The notes below the pieces were generated by a model, which did not search any database, was not told the DNA's origin, and saw nothing but the letters and a program-made list of their open reading frames with translations. A stretch of 64,000 bases of DNA from Granulicella rosea (GTDB lineage Bacteria; Acidobacteriota; Terriglobia; Terriglobales; Acidobacteriaceae): the NCBI RefSeq assembly GCF_900188085.1, contig NZ_FZOU01000001.1, positions 1,399,595 through 1,463,594 on the forward strand, written 5' to 3'. The position numbers and the translations under genes were made by a program. The stretch's first letter is position 1. Each line of letters begins with the position of its first letter. This document shows positions 8,193 through 16,964 of this stretch, one piece after another.

Positions 8193-8728
8193 TACTGGCC
8201 CAGGCTCACCGTGCAGTTCGTGCCGCCGGCGGGATCCTTCTTGATGATGTTGTTCTCATCCGAGCAGTAACCCGCGTCGCCGGTTTTGCCGACGGACTGG
8301 GGAACGGCGGTGATCTGGTAGGAGGTGATCATGTCCTGGTTGTTGATCGTCACCTTGCTGCAGTTAGTGATGGCGAAGGTGTAACCGGACTTGTTCCCGC
8401 TGGCCAGACCCGGGTCGAGAAGCTGCGACGCCTGCGCGGTGGGTGCGCCGGAACCGGGCGCGCCGCCGAGTTGAGATATCGAGCAGGCGAAGCCATTCTG
8501 CGGATAGGCGGAGTGATACTGCAGCTCGGCCTGGCCAATCGTGCGGACCGATTGCAGCGCGGAGGTCTCGTTCGCCGTCTTGGTCAGCTTCAGAATCTGC
8601 GGTACGGCGAGCGACATGAGGATGAGCATGATCGACATGACGATCAGAAGCTCGATGAGGGTAAAGCCAGCTTCCTGGGCGTTGCCGGCCAGTTCGTGGG
8701 CTGCGGTTTTATTCTTCGGGGTCATCAT
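8192..8728 (-). CDS. Type IV pilin / type II pseudopilin-like protein
   Basis: A 178-residue protein with a class III leader: a charged N-terminus, then G|FTLIELLIVMSIMLILMSLAVP, with Glu at +5 of the mature protein. It resembles PilA/GspG-type subunits cut by prepilin peptidase. The C-terminal half has paired cysteines (FACS, NCSK, YCSD, NCTV) that may form disulphides. It is the first gene before lolA with overlapping codons; no pilus assembly gene is close by. Confidence 0.82.
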   Translation of the reverse strand: MMTPKNKTAAHELAGNAQEAGFTLIELLIVMSIMLILMSLAVPQILKLTKTANETSALQSVRTIGQAELQYHSAYPQNGFACSISQLGGAPGSGAPTAQASQLLDPGLASGNKSGYTFAITNCSKVTINNQDMITSYQITAVPQSVGKTGDAGYCSDENNIIKKDPAGGTNCTVSLGQ

Positions 8729-8816
8729 CTCTCGGTCACCATGGCGCCAAATTTCTCAAACATCCAAACTCTATCAGCAGATTCGCCTGCCGACCAGATC
8801 GACAAGCCGCGAAACC

Positions 8817-10118
8817 TCAGCAAGCCAGGTCAGCGCGTCCGATCTTCATCGCGCCCAGATTGCCCAGCAGCGTCAGCGCGAGGCACTCGGGCCGGAGCAG
8901 CTCGTTCGCCAGCCGCTGCACGTCTTCGATCCGGACTGCGTCGATCGCGGCGGTGATGTCGTCGACCGTGAAGAACCGGCCGAAGTACATCTGCTGCCGC
9001 GCCAGGTTCGACATGCGGCTGGACGAACTCTCCAGCCCCAGCACGATGTTGCTCTTCAACTGATTCTTGGCTCGGTCCAGCTCGCCGTCGTGCACCGGCT
9101 CTTCTTTCAGACGCCGCAGCTCGGCAAGCGTAAGCTGAAGAACTCGCTCCGTATTTTCGAGCGACATGCCCGCGTAGACCGAGAGCGAACCCGTGTCGCG
9201 GAAGGGGTTCATCTCGGAGTAGATCGAGTAGGCGAGACCCGAGTCCTCGCGGACGGACTGGAAGAGCCGCGAACTCATGCCGCCGCCGAGCATCGAGTTG
9301 AGGAGGTAGAGTCCGTAACGGTCGGCGTGGTTGACCGGAGGCGCGACGACTCCAAGGCACATCTGCACCTGCTCGAGCGATTTCTTGCGCTTGAGCGTGA
9401 TGTGCGGCGTGGCAAGTGGCGCCGTTTCAACGGCTTCCAGCGGGGCTGTCGTTGCGGACAAGGAGCCGAACTTCGTCTCCACCCGCGCGAGAAACGCGTC
9501 GTGGTCGAGATTTCCGGCGGCCGAAAAGACCATGTGGCGCGGGGTGAAGCGGCGGTTATGGTGGTCGAAGACGGTCTGCTGGGTGAAGCTGGAGACGGTC
9601 TCCGCCGTGCCGAGGATCGGGCGGCCGAGCGCATGGTTCTTCCAGAAGTTCTGGGTAAAGGTCTCGTGGACGAGATAGTCGGGGTTGTCTTCGTCCATCT
9701 TGATCTCTTCGAGGATGACGCCCTGCTCCTTTTCGAGGTCTTCGGCGGTGAAGCGCGGATGCAGGACGAGGTCGGAGAGGACATCGAGCGCGGGCGGCAG
9801 ATTCTCGTCCAGCACCTTGATGTTGAAGCAGACGGTCTCCTTGCCGGTGAAGGCGTCGAGATTGCCGCCGATGGTGTCGACCTCGCGGGCGATGTCCTTG
9901 GCCGAACGCGTGGTGGTTCCCTTGAAGACCATGTGCTCGACGAAGTGCGCGATGCCGTTCTCGACCGGGGTCTCGTCGCGCGAGCCGGAGTTGATCCACG
10001 CGCCCATGCTGACGCTGCGCACGTGCGGGATGCTTTCAGTGAGCACCATCAGGCCGTTGGGCAGAAAGGTCTTGCGGATGTTGCGCGTGGGGTGAGACTT
10101 ATGCGACGTTTCGGACAT
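8817..10118 (-). CDS. M16-family zinc metallopeptidase
   Basis: A 433-residue pitrilysin/processing-peptidase-like enzyme. The inverted zinc motif HFVEH (HxxEH) lies near residue 60, followed by the second glutamate in the stretch DIAREVDTIGGNLDAFTGKE. A second M16 domain follows with the usual FQSVREDSGLAYSIYSEMNPF pattern. I chose the ATG at 10118 because AAGGAG lies just upstream; a longer reading frame from 10226 runs across the divergent promoter region shared with rlmN. Likely cytoplasmic, as no signal peptide is seen from this start. Confidence 0.88.
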   Translation of the reverse strand: MSETSHKSHPTRNIRKTFLPNGLMVLTESIPHVRSVSMGAWINSGSRDETPVENGIAHFVEHMVFKGTTTRSAKDIAREVDTIGGNLDAFTGKETVCFNIKVLDENLPPALDVLSDLVLHPRFTAEDLEKEQGVILEEIKMDEDNPDYLVHETFTQNFWKNHALGRPILGTAETVSSFTQQTVFDHHNRRFTPRHMVFSAAGNLDHDAFLARVETKFGSLSATTAPLEAVETAPLATPHITLKRKKSLEQVQMCLGVVAPPVNHADRYGLYLLNSMLGGGMSSRLFQSVREDSGLAYSIYSEMNPFRDTGSLSVYAGMSLENTERVLQLTLAELRRLKEEPVHDGELDRAKNQLKSNIVLGLESSSSRMSNLARQQMYFGRFFTVDDITAAIDAVRIEDVQRLANELLRPECLALTLLGNLGAMKIGRADLAC

Positions 10119-10189
10119 GCGGCTCCTTGGACTCTCTATTGTTTCACATGGGCGGGTGAAGCCGGTCAGGTGCGAGTAAACTGAAGAGT

Positions 10190-11389
10190 GTGGCTGACTC
10201 GAATACCAACTCCGTTCCGGTAACATCTCTCGCTCTGTTTGGCGCGACGCTCGACGATCTGCGCCAGGTCATGGCTACGTTTGGCCAGCCGAAGTTTCGT
10301 GCGCGTCAACTGGCGGACGCGCTCTATCGCCAGCGCGCCAACTCTCTCGATGAGATCACGACGCTTTCGGCGGAGCTGCGGGGGCAGATGGCGGAGGCTG
10401 GCTATGTCGTCGGTTTGCCGGAGCTGGCGCAGACGGCGAAGTCGGTCGACGGGACGGAGCGCTACCTCGTCCGGCTGGCCGATGGCGAGACGGTCGAGAC
10501 GGTGTGGATGCCGGGCGGCGACGGCGGCGAACGCGGCGACGGCACCGAGGCTGCGCACGAGGAAGAGACGGAAGATCCCGCGACGCTCTATAAGCGGGCT
10601 ACGATCTGCGTTTCGAGCCAGGTGGGATGCGCGGTGAACTGCCAGTTCTGCCTGACGGCGAAGCTGGGAATTCGTCGCAACCTGACGCCGGGGGAGATCG
10701 CGGGGCAGGTGGCGGCGGTGCTGAACCGGCACAGGGTGAACATCGGCACGGGCAAGGGGCAGGGCAATCCCGACCGTATCAACCTTGTTTTCATGGGGAT
10801 GGGCGAGCCGTTCCTGAACTACGACTCCTTCATGGCGGCGGTGAAGATTCTGGTAAACGAGATGGGGATCCCGTCGTCGCGGATGACGGTTTCGACCTCG
10901 GGGATTCTGCCGGGGATCGAACGCTACGCTACGGAACCCATCCGGCCGAAGCTGGCGCTGAGCCTGAACGCCTCGAACGACACGGTTCGCGGCGAGATCA
11001 TGCCGATTACGCGGAAGTGGAACATCGGCGCGCTGCTGGACGCGGTGAAGGCGATCCCGCTCAGCAAGCGCGAGTATGTGACGTTCGAATATGTCCTGCT
11101 GGGCGGGGTGAACGACCAGCCGCAGCATGCGGCCGAGGTGCTTGCGCTGCTCAAAGGCATGCAGGCGAAGGTGAACCTGATCGTGTGGAATCCAGGGCCG
11201 GGCGTGCCGTACGAGCAGCCTACGCCGGAGTCGGCGGACAGGTTTCACAAGCTGCTGATCGCGGGTGGCGTGCCGGCGTTTACGCGGCGTCCCAGAGGCC
11301 GGGATATCTATGCGGCTTGCGGGCAGTTGAAGCGGACTGTCGAAGCGGAGCCGGCTCCACAGTTGGTGACGATTGCGAGCATGGCCTGA
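10190..11389 (+). CDS. rlmN: 23S rRNA (adenine2503-C2)-methyltransferase RlmN
   Basis: A radical-SAM methyltransferase of 399 residues that methylates A2503 of 23S rRNA and tRNA A37. The 4Fe-4S cluster motif is CAVNCQFC, and the catalytic methyl-carrying cysteine is in DIYAACGQLK near the C-terminus. The sequence MGMGEPFLNYD and PKLALSLNASND are typical. An acidic insertion (GGDGGERGDGTEAAHEEETED) near residue 110 is longer than in many homologues. The start is GTG at 10190; the gene is divergent from the M16 peptidase with a 71-base gap. Confidence 0.95.
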   Translation: MADSNTNSVPVTSLALFGATLDDLRQVMATFGQPKFRARQLADALYRQRANSLDEITTLSAELRGQMAEAGYVVGLPELAQTAKSVDGTERYLVRLADGETVETVWMPGGDGGERGDGTEAAHEEETEDPATLYKRATICVSSQVGCAVNCQFCLTAKLGIRRNLTPGEIAGQVAAVLNRHRVNIGTGKGQGNPDRINLVFMGMGEPFLNYDSFMAAVKILVNEMGIPSSRMTVSTSGILPGIERYATEPIRPKLALSLNASNDTVRGEIMPITRKWNIGALLDAVKAIPLSKREYVTFEYVLLGGVNDQPQHAAEVLALLKGMQAKVNLIVWNPGPGVPYEQPTPESADRFHKLLIAGGVPAFTRRPRGRDIYAACGQLKRTVEAEPAPQLVTIASMA

Positions 11390-11404
11390 CCAGCATCGCA
11401 CAGG

Positions 11405-11580
11405 CCACAGCAGATTCCCTTCGGGAATGACAAACAAAAAAACAGGCAACGGCTCGTGGCGCGGGCGGTTTACGTTCCATCCATCGCACAGGCGCGATGG
11501 ATGGTGCGCCCGGCAAGAACAAGCAAAAGCCAATGCGGGGGTCTCTCCGCTGCGCTGCGCTTCGGTCGAGATGACGAGCA
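11405..11580 (+). repeat. Composite dispersed intergenic repeat
   Basis: It fills most of the 229-base gap between rlmN and the YvcK gene. The left part is GCAGATTCCCTTCGGGAATG (11410-11429), the right part is GCTGCGCTTCGGTCGAGATG (11555-11574). In between, CCATCCATCGC and GCGATGGATGG (11475-11505) form an inverted repeat. Confidence 0.65.
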
Positions 11581-11618
11581 GCTTGGGTGGGTGCTCGCCA
11601 ATCGAGACGTGATTGGCT

Positions 11619-12692
11619 TTATGAGTTGCGGACGCGCATGCCCGCGAGGCCCAGTTCGAGCAGGATCTCGGCGACGCGGTCGTAGTCGTGGCGCAGCAGG
11701 TCGCCCTCGTGGACGAAGTTGCCGATGATGGGTTCGACGCCCAGTGACCGGATGCGGGCGAGGTCGGGCTCGATCGGCTGCTGGCCTTCGCGGGCGTACT
11801 TTTCGAGCAGCGTGGGCGAGATGGGCGCGGTATTGATGAGCGCGTAGTCGAAGATCGGGACTTTGGTCGCGCCGGAGTGCTGGAGGATCTTTTCGATGTG
11901 CTGAGCGGCGGTCAGGTCGAGGGACTCGTTGGCCTGCGTCATGAGGTTGCAGACGTAGACGCGGGTGGCCTGGGAGCCGGCCAGCGCCTCCGGGATGCCC
12001 TGCACGAGCAGGTTGGTGATGAGCGAGGTATAGAGCGAGCCGGGGCCGAGCGTGACGAGGTCGGCGTTGGCGATGGCCTCGATGGTCTCGGGCAGGGGAT
12101 GGGCACTGGCGGGTTCGAGCATGAGTTCGACGATGCGCTGTTTACTTGCGGTAATGTTTGTCTCTCCTCGAACCAAGGAGCCGTCGTCCATGCGCGAGGC
12201 GAGGGTGACGTTGACGTTCGTCGCGGGATAGATGCGGCCTCGGGTCGCGAGAATCTGCGAGGACATCTGCACTGCCTGGGCGAAGTCGCCGGTAATCTCG
12301 GTGAGCGCGGCGACGAAGAGGTTGCCGAAGCTGTGTCCGTCGAGCTCGCCGTGGTCGAAGCGGTACTGGAAGAGGCGGGAGAGCAGGTGCTCGTCTTCCG
12401 AGAGCGCGACCATGCAGTTGCGGACGTCGCCTGGCGGGAGCATCTTGAAGTCCTCGCGCAGGCGGCCGGAGCTGCCGCCGTCGTCGGTGACGGTGACGAC
12501 GGCGGCGAGGTCGCGGATGAGGCAGGGCGCGTCGGCGCAGCGGGAGTTGGTGAGGGGCAGCGAACCGAGTGGGGTGGAGGTGAAGCGCTTGAGGCCGCGC
12601 AGCAGCGTCGACAAGCCCGTGCCGCCGCCGATGGCTACGACGCGGATGGATTTAGGGTCGGGCTTTGGCTGCGATGGGGCTGCTTCGGGCAT
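11619..12692 (-). CDS. YvcK/CofD-family UDP-GlcNAc-binding protein (gluconeogenesis factor)
   Basis: A protein of about 357 residues of the YvcK family. Signatures are IRVVAIGGGTGLSTLLRGLK, VVTVTDDGGSSGRLR and LPPGDVRNCMVALSED. Members bind UDP-GlcNAc and are needed for cell shape or growth on gluconeogenic carbon in Bacillus; the enzymatic activity, if any, is unknown. I prefer the ATG at 12692 (AAAGGA upstream). The ATG at 12755 would start inside an intergenic repeat and add 21 low-complexity residues. Confidence 0.88.
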   Translation of the reverse strand: MPEAAPSQPKPDPKSIRVVAIGGGTGLSTLLRGLKRFTSTPLGSLPLTNSRCADAPCLIRDLAAVVTVTDDGGSSGRLREDFKMLPPGDVRNCMVALSEDEHLLSRLFQYRFDHGELDGHSFGNLFVAALTEITGDFAQAVQMSSQILATRGRIYPATNVNVTLASRMDDGSLVRGETNITASKQRIVELMLEPASAHPLPETIEAIANADLVTLGPGSLYTSLITNLLVQGIPEALAGSQATRVYVCNLMTQANESLDLTAAQHIEKILQHSGATKVPIFDYALINTAPISPTLLEKYAREGQQPIEPDLARIRSLGVEPIIGNFVHEGDLLRHDYDRVAEILLELGLAGMRVRNS

Positions 12693-12734
12693 CCCTGATG
12701 ATCCTTTTGACTTTGTGGCGGCTCGGGCGAGACG

Positions 12735-12792
12735 CAGGTCCTTCGACTGCGCCACTCGCGATGAGGCCGCGAGTGGCTTCGCTCAGGATGAC
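12735..12792. repeat. Dispersed repeat with internal hairpin
   Basis: GCCACTCGCG (12751-12760) pairs with CGCGAGTGGC (12769-12778), flanked by CCTTCGACTGCGC and GCTTCGCTCAGGATGACGG, words that recur in other gaps of this window. It lies between the TPR gene and the YvcK gene and could weakly attenuate transcription between them. Confidence 0.55.
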
Positions 12793-12819
12793 GGAGTGGG
12801 TGCGGCGACGCCGGATGAG

Positions 12820-13383
12820 CTAGGCCTCGGGATAGAGCAGCTCGGTGAAGCGGGGGTCGTCGGCCATATCCTGAAAGTCGGAGTCGGAGCGGGCCTGGAT
12901 GCGGTTGCGCGGGTTCTGCCGGATGGCCTCGGTCAGGTGTTCGAGGCAGGTGTGCGAGTCGCCGGTCATGCTGGAGAGCACGGCCAGGCCGTAGAAGGCG
13001 TAGTCGGCGCTGGGCTTCTGGCTCAGGATGGTGCGGAACTGCTCGCGCGCGTCGTCGTAGTGACCGTTGTTCAGCAGCGAGATGGCGTAGTCGTACTGCT
13101 CCTCGTGGCTGGTGAAGGTGGTCTTGCCCTTCGCGACCTGCAGCAGGCAGGCGTTGATATACATGCGAACGCGGTCGGCCAGGTCGCCCGGCGCGCCGGC
13201 AAGCATCTTGTCGAAGGCGGCGTGCGCCTTCTCGTACTTGCCTTCCTGCATCAGCCGGATGGCGGCCTCGTACAGCGCGATCGCCTGCACGCGCGCCTCG
13301 TCTTGAGGCGTGGCGGCTACGCCCGCAAGGGTGCGGGGGGTGCGCTTCGCCGGAGTGGAGGATGCTGTCTTTACGTGTGCCAT
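12820..13383 (-). CDS. Tetratricopeptide-repeat protein of unknown function
   Basis: A 187-residue protein with three to four TPR-like helical pairs (ALYEAAIRLMQEGKYEKAHAAFDKML; SLLNNGHYDDAREQFRTIL; AVLSSMTGDSHTCLEHLTEAI). The N-terminus is basic and Thr/Ala-rich, with no signal peptide. TPRs mediate protein contacts; no catalytic motif is seen. The last residues SDSDFQDMADDPRFTELLYPE end in the 'DxRF..L' pattern common after TPR blocks. It shares its strand with the downstream YvcK gene. Confidence 0.75.
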   Translation of the reverse strand: MAHVKTASSTPAKRTPRTLAGVAATPQDEARVQAIALYEAAIRLMQEGKYEKAHAAFDKMLAGAPGDLADRVRMYINACLLQVAKGKTTFTSHEEQYDYAISLLNNGHYDDAREQFRTILSQKPSADYAFYGLAVLSSMTGDSHTCLEHLTEAIRQNPRNRIQARSDSDFQDMADDPRFTELLYPEA

Positions 13384-13516
13384 TGCTGCCCTCGTCGCGT
13401 GCCAGCCGCCGTGGATGGATTCCGGCGAGCCTGTCGACCTCAGAGTGAGTCTGTCTCGGTTTTATACGCAGAAGCCGTCGACAGGTCAACTCCCCCCGGC
13501 CTAAGTCTCTGCATGC

Positions 13517-14797
13517 GTGCAGTTTAGCGCGTTTCGGCGAAGGATGTTTTCACATGGACTGCGCTCCTCCGTACACGCTGCCCGGACGGCCAAGCTGTTG
13601 ACTCGATTCGGTCTCGACTTGCGAAGAAGCGCCGCGCTCGTCGACACTGGGGCCGTGAGCAAAACGGTGCGGCGTGTGCTGATCTATCGGCTGGGCAGTC
13701 TGGGAGACCAGGTGGTGGCGCTGCCTTCGCTGCACCTGGTGAGGCGCAGCTTTCCGCAGGCCGGGCTGTGCATGCTGACCAACTTTCCGGTGAGCGGCAA
13801 GGCGCCGGCGGCGGCGGCGATCCTCGATCCGGAGCTGATCCAGGGGTATGTCCGGTACGTGGTCGGGCTGCGGAATCCGCTGGAGCTGGTGCGTCTGTGG
13901 GCGGCGATCCGGCGTCTGCGGCCGGATGTGGTGGTGTATCTGGCCGGCGCTCGCGGGGTGAAGGTCGCAAAGCGCGATGCGTGGTTCTTCCGGCTGTGCG
14001 GCGTGCGGCGGTTGATCGGCGTTCCCGACACCGAAGATCTGCAGCAGAACCGGCTGCTGGACGGCGGCGGGCGGTACGAGTCCGAGGCGGCCCGGTTGGC
14101 GCGGACGCTGGAATCGCTGGGCGACGCGAGGCTGGAATCGCCCAGGAGCTGGGATCTGTGGCTTGGGGATGGCGAGCGGGAGCGGGCCGGGCAGGCTTTG
14201 GAGCCGGCTGGCGGGCGTCCGGTGATCGCGGTGAGCATCGGGACCAAGCAGCAGACCAACGACTGGGGCGCGGAGCGTTGGCGGGCTCTGCTGGGCCGTC
14301 TGGGCGCGCTGCTACCGGGGTATGCGCTCGTGCTGAACGGCGCCGCGGACGAGCGCGAGGCGAGCGATGCGATCGCGGAGGGCTGGCGCGGGGCGAACTC
14401 CGGCCCGGTGCTGAACCTCTGCGGCCAGTTGACGCCAAGGGAGAGCGCGGCGGCATTCGCGCAGGCGAGGGTCTTCGTCGGCCACGACTCCGGCCCGATG
14501 CACCTGGCGGCGGCGGTGCAGACGCCGTGCGTGGCGATCTTTTCGGCTCGCCAGAAGCCGGGTGTGTGGTTTCCGCATGGCGCGCAGCACCGGGTGATCT
14601 ATCACCAGACGGATTGCTGGAACTGCGGCCTGACGGTGTGCGTGGCGGAGGGGAAGCGCTGTATTTACTCGATCGCGGTGGACGAGGTCGTTGGGGCCGT
14701 GCTGGGGGCGCTTGGGATGGGTGGGCTGGTTGCGGTGGATGGGATGGGGGCTACGGGAGCAACAGCAGCGACAGAAGCGGATCCTCTTCGAGGATGA
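13517..14797 (+). CDS. Glycosyltransferase family 9 (heptosyltransferase-like)
   Basis: GT-B glycosyltransferase of the ADP-heptose:LPS heptosyltransferase family. The N-domain opens with RRVLIYRLGSLGDQVVALPSL. The C-domain carries VSIGTKQQTNDWGAERW and the GT9 signature FVGHDSGPMHLAAAVQTPCVAIF. A cysteine-rich stretch TDCWNCGLTVCVAEGKRC follows. It probably adds a sugar to lipopolysaccharide or another surface glycan. The start is uncertain: GTG 13517, ATG 13544 and GTG 13655 are all in frame and none has a strong ribosome site; the GT domain begins near the last. The final ~8 codons run into an intergenic repeat. Confidence 0.83.
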   Translation: MQFSAFRRRMFSHGLRSSVHAARTAKLLTRFGLDLRRSAALVDTGAVSKTVRRVLIYRLGSLGDQVVALPSLHLVRRSFPQAGLCMLTNFPVSGKAPAAAAILDPELIQGYVRYVVGLRNPLELVRLWAAIRRLRPDVVVYLAGARGVKVAKRDAWFFRLCGVRRLIGVPDTEDLQQNRLLDGGGRYESEAARLARTLESLGDARLESPRSWDLWLGDGERERAGQALEPAGGRPVIAVSIGTKQQTNDWGAERWRALLGRLGALLPGYALVLNGAADEREASDAIAEGWRGANSGPVLNLCGQLTPRESAAAFAQARVFVGHDSGPMHLAAAVQTPCVAIFSARQKPGVWFPHGAQHRVIYHQTDCWNCGLTVCVAEGKRCIYSIAVDEVVGAVLGALGMGGLVAVDGMGATGATAATEADPLRG

Positions 14798-14873
14798 CAA
14801 AAAAGAAGGGCAGGAGAGCGAAGGCGGAGTGCGGGGGAACTCTCCAGTGCGCTCCGCTTCGGTCCGGATGACG
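14775..14873 (+). repeat. Composite dispersed intergenic repeat
   Basis: The left part GCGGATCCTCTTCGAGGATG begins inside the last codons of the GT9 gene. The right part has GGGGGAACTCTCC and CGCTCCGCTTCGGTCCGGAT. Same two-part design as the copies at 5692-5800 and 11405-11580. Confidence 0.65.
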
Positions 14874-14888
14874 GCATCTTCGCGGGGC

Positions 14889-15473
14889 TTAGGATTGCTG
14901 GCGGTAGAGGACCGGGTTCAGACCGGGGTCGTTGTACATCTTCATCTGGCGATAGAGTTTGAACCGGCGCGTGCCGGATTCGATCTGTCCCATCAGATCT
15001 TCGAGGCAGGCGCCGAGATCGGCTCGCTGGGTGAGCAGCAGGGTGAAGCGGTCGCGGTTCCACGCGCGGTGCTGGTCGGTGGCGGACTCGCGGACGGTCT
15101 CTTCGGCCGTGTGGTAGATCTTCAGCGACAGGATGGAGAGCCGGTCGAGGATCATGCCGGGCGTCTCGGAGTGCAGCGGCGCCTGTGCGTTCTGGTCGCC
15201 GACGTTTGCGAGCAGCCAGGAGTCGATCTGCTCCACGAGGTCGTTGCGCCGCTGGTTCAGGGCGTCGATGCGGTGCTTGACCTGGGCGATGACGGAGTCG
15301 GAGGCGGCGGGGTTGCGGGCCTCGTCCTCCTGGTGCCAGAGGTCGTAGTTGGCGCGGTGATGGTCGAGCGCGAGATGGGTGAGCGGACCGTAGGAGGGCT
15401 GGTACACGCGGTCTGCGTGCCAGTACGCGTTGGCTTCGTCGTGCAGCGGAAGGTATACGGCGAGATTCGGCAT
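14889..15473 (-). CDS. DUF4254 domain protein
   Basis: A 194-residue protein matching the DUF4254 family as I know it: [34 protein letters not shown], and the C-terminal hallmark [18 protein letters not shown]. The fold is helical and soluble; the function is unknown. In other bacteria this family often sits beside glycosyltransferases of surface-glycan pathways, and here it is convergent with a GT9 gene, which fits. It is divergent from the ATP-grasp gene with a 96-base gap. Confidence 0.82.
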   Translation of the reverse strand: MPNLAVYLPLHDEANAYWHADRVYQPSYGPLTHLALDHHRANYDLWHQEDEARNPAASDSVIAQVKHRIDALNQRRNDLVEQIDSWLLANVGDQNAQAPLHSETPGMILDRLSILSLKIYHTAEETVRESATDQHRAWNRDRFTLLLTQRADLGACLEDLMGQIESGTRRFKLYRQMKMYNDPGLNPVLYRQQS

Positions 15474-15569
15474 GGACGTCTTTTACCTTACCAAAGCGGC
15501 GGGTGGGTTTACGCGGCATTGGCGGCGGCAGGGTAGAATCCGCAGCATACGCAACTTCGAGGGAAGAGA

Positions 15570-16781
15570 ATGAGCGAAGCGGTCCGCAAGCCTGCGATCT
15601 TCTGCATCAGCACCTACGAAAAAGGACAGGCGTTCCTGCGCGAGGCGGCCCAGCAGGGCTGCGAGGTAAACCTGCTTACGGTCGACAAACTGCGCGACGC
15701 GAACTGGCCGCGCGAGGCGATCACCCATCTCTTCACCATGCCCGAGGGCTTGACGCCGGAGCAGATCCTCAATACCGTCAGCTACTTCGCGCGAACGCAC
15801 CCGATCGACCGCATCGTCGCGCTGGACGAGTTCGACCTTGAAGCCGCGGCCCTGTTGCGCGAGCACATGCGTCTGCCCGGCATGGGCCAGAGCGAGACGC
15901 GCTTCTTCCGCGACAAGCTGGCCATGCGCACCGGGGCGCGGGCGGGCGGCGTCGCCGTGCCGGACTTCATCCGGGTCTTCAACTACGACGATCTGCGGGC
16001 GTTCATGGCGCATGTCCCCGGACCCTGGCTGCTGAAGCCGCGCTCGAACGCCTCGGCCATTGGAATCAAGACGATCCAGGAGCCGGAGGAGCTGTTTCCG
16101 ATTCTCGACCAACTTGGCGACGAGCAGAGCCACTACGTGCTTGAACGCTTCGTCACGGGCGAGGTCTACCACGTCGAGGGCGTGACCTGGGGCGGCAAGC
16201 TGCTCTTCAGCCAGCCCTGCAAGTACGGCAAGCCGCCCATGCAGACGATGCATCAGGGGGGCGTCTTCACCACGCGGACGCTCTCGAAGGACTCCGCCGA
16301 AGAGCAGGCGCTGTGCGAGATTCATCGCCGCGTGTTGCAGGCGCTGGGTTTACGCAACGGAGTCACGCATACGGAGTTCATTCGATCGGCCGTCGACGGT
16401 CAGTTTTATTTCCTCGAAACAGCGGCGCGGGTGGGCGGCGCGTTCATCGCGGAGGTGGTTGAGTTCGCCACGGGGCTGAATCCTTGGGTGGAGTGGGCGC
16501 GGATCGAAGCGGCGCTGGCGCAGGGGCGGGAGTATGCGCTGCCGCCTCTGCGGCGGGATTACGCCGGCAGTGTCATCTGCCTGGCGAAGCAGTCTGAGCC
16601 GGACCTGAGCGCCTATGCGGACCCGGAGATCGCGCTGCGCCTGCATAAACATCACCACGCGGGCATCCTGCTGCAGTCGCCGTCGGCGGAGCGGGTGCAG
16701 GAGCTGGTGGATGGTTATGCGGTGCGTTTTCTGGAGGATTTCTGCGCGGTGATGGCGGTGCCGGACAGGCCTACGGCGTAA
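15570..16781 (+). CDS. ATP-grasp-domain ligase-like protein
   Basis: A 403-residue ATP-grasp enzyme. The N-terminal pre-ATP-grasp part ends near IDRIVALDEFDLEAAALLREH. ATP-binding features are PWLLKPRSNASAIGIKTI (lysine), VLERFVTGEVYHVEGV, and the Mg-binding end TEFIRSAVDGQFYFLETAARVGG. Enzymes of this fold join a carboxylate to an amine or thiol through an acyl phosphate; the substrates here cannot be read. GAGGGAAGAGA precedes the ATG. It is divergent from DUF4254. Confidence 0.85.
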   Translation: MSEAVRKPAIFCISTYEKGQAFLREAAQQGCEVNLLTVDKLRDANWPREAITHLFTMPEGLTPEQILNTVSYFARTHPIDRIVALDEFDLEAAALLREHMRLPGMGQSETRFFRDKLAMRTGARAGGVAVPDFIRVFNYDDLRAFMAHVPGPWLLKPRSNASAIGIKTIQEPEELFPILDQLGDEQSHYVLERFVTGEVYHVEGVTWGGKLLFSQPCKYGKPPMQTMHQGGVFTTRTLSKDSAEEQALCEIHRRVLQALGLRNGVTHTEFIRSAVDGQFYFLETAARVGGAFIAEVVEFATGLNPWVEWARIEAALAQGREYALPPLRRDYAGSVICLAKQSEPDLSAYADPEIALRLHKHHHAGILLQSPSAERVQELVDGYAVRFLEDFCAVMAVPDRPTA

Positions 16782-16807
16782 TTCTGGCTGTAGGAAGACA
16801 AATACAG

Positions 16808-16838
16808 AAGCAGATTCCCTGCGGGAATGACAACCAAG
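16808..16838 (+). repeat. Short dispersed intergenic repeat (left half only)
   Basis: GCAGATTCCCTGCGGGAATG, followed by ACAACCAAG. It matches the copy at 50139-50170 nearly base for base and the left half of the composite repeat at 11405. Confidence 0.65.
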
Positions 16839-16840
16839 AG

Positions 16841-16870
16841 AAAAAAGCAAAGACGCCCGGGAGGGCGTCT
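16841..16870 (-). terminator. Rho-independent terminator of tRNA-Lys
   Basis: On the minus strand AGACGCCC pairs with GGGCGTCT around a TCCC loop (16870 to 16851), followed by TTGCTTTTTTCT. It stands 18 bases after the tRNA 3' end in the direction of transcription. Confidence 0.85.
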
Positions 16871-16888
16871 GCTGAGCGGGAAAGATTT

Positions 16889-16964
16889 TGGTGAGCGCGC
16901 TGGGGCTCGAACCCAGGACCAACGCCTTAAAAGGGCGATGCTCTACCAACTGAGCTACACGCTC
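16889..16964 (-). tRNA. tRNA-Lys (anticodon TTT)
   Basis: A 76-base tRNA with encoded CCA. The acceptor stem GAGCGTG pairs with CGCGCTC (one G-U pair), D-stem GCTC/GAGC, anticodon loop CTTTTAA giving anticodon TTT, T-stem CTGGG/CCCAG with loop TTCGAGC, discriminator A. The outermost anticodon-stem pair is T-T, the only irregularity. It is followed by its own terminator. Confidence 0.95.
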
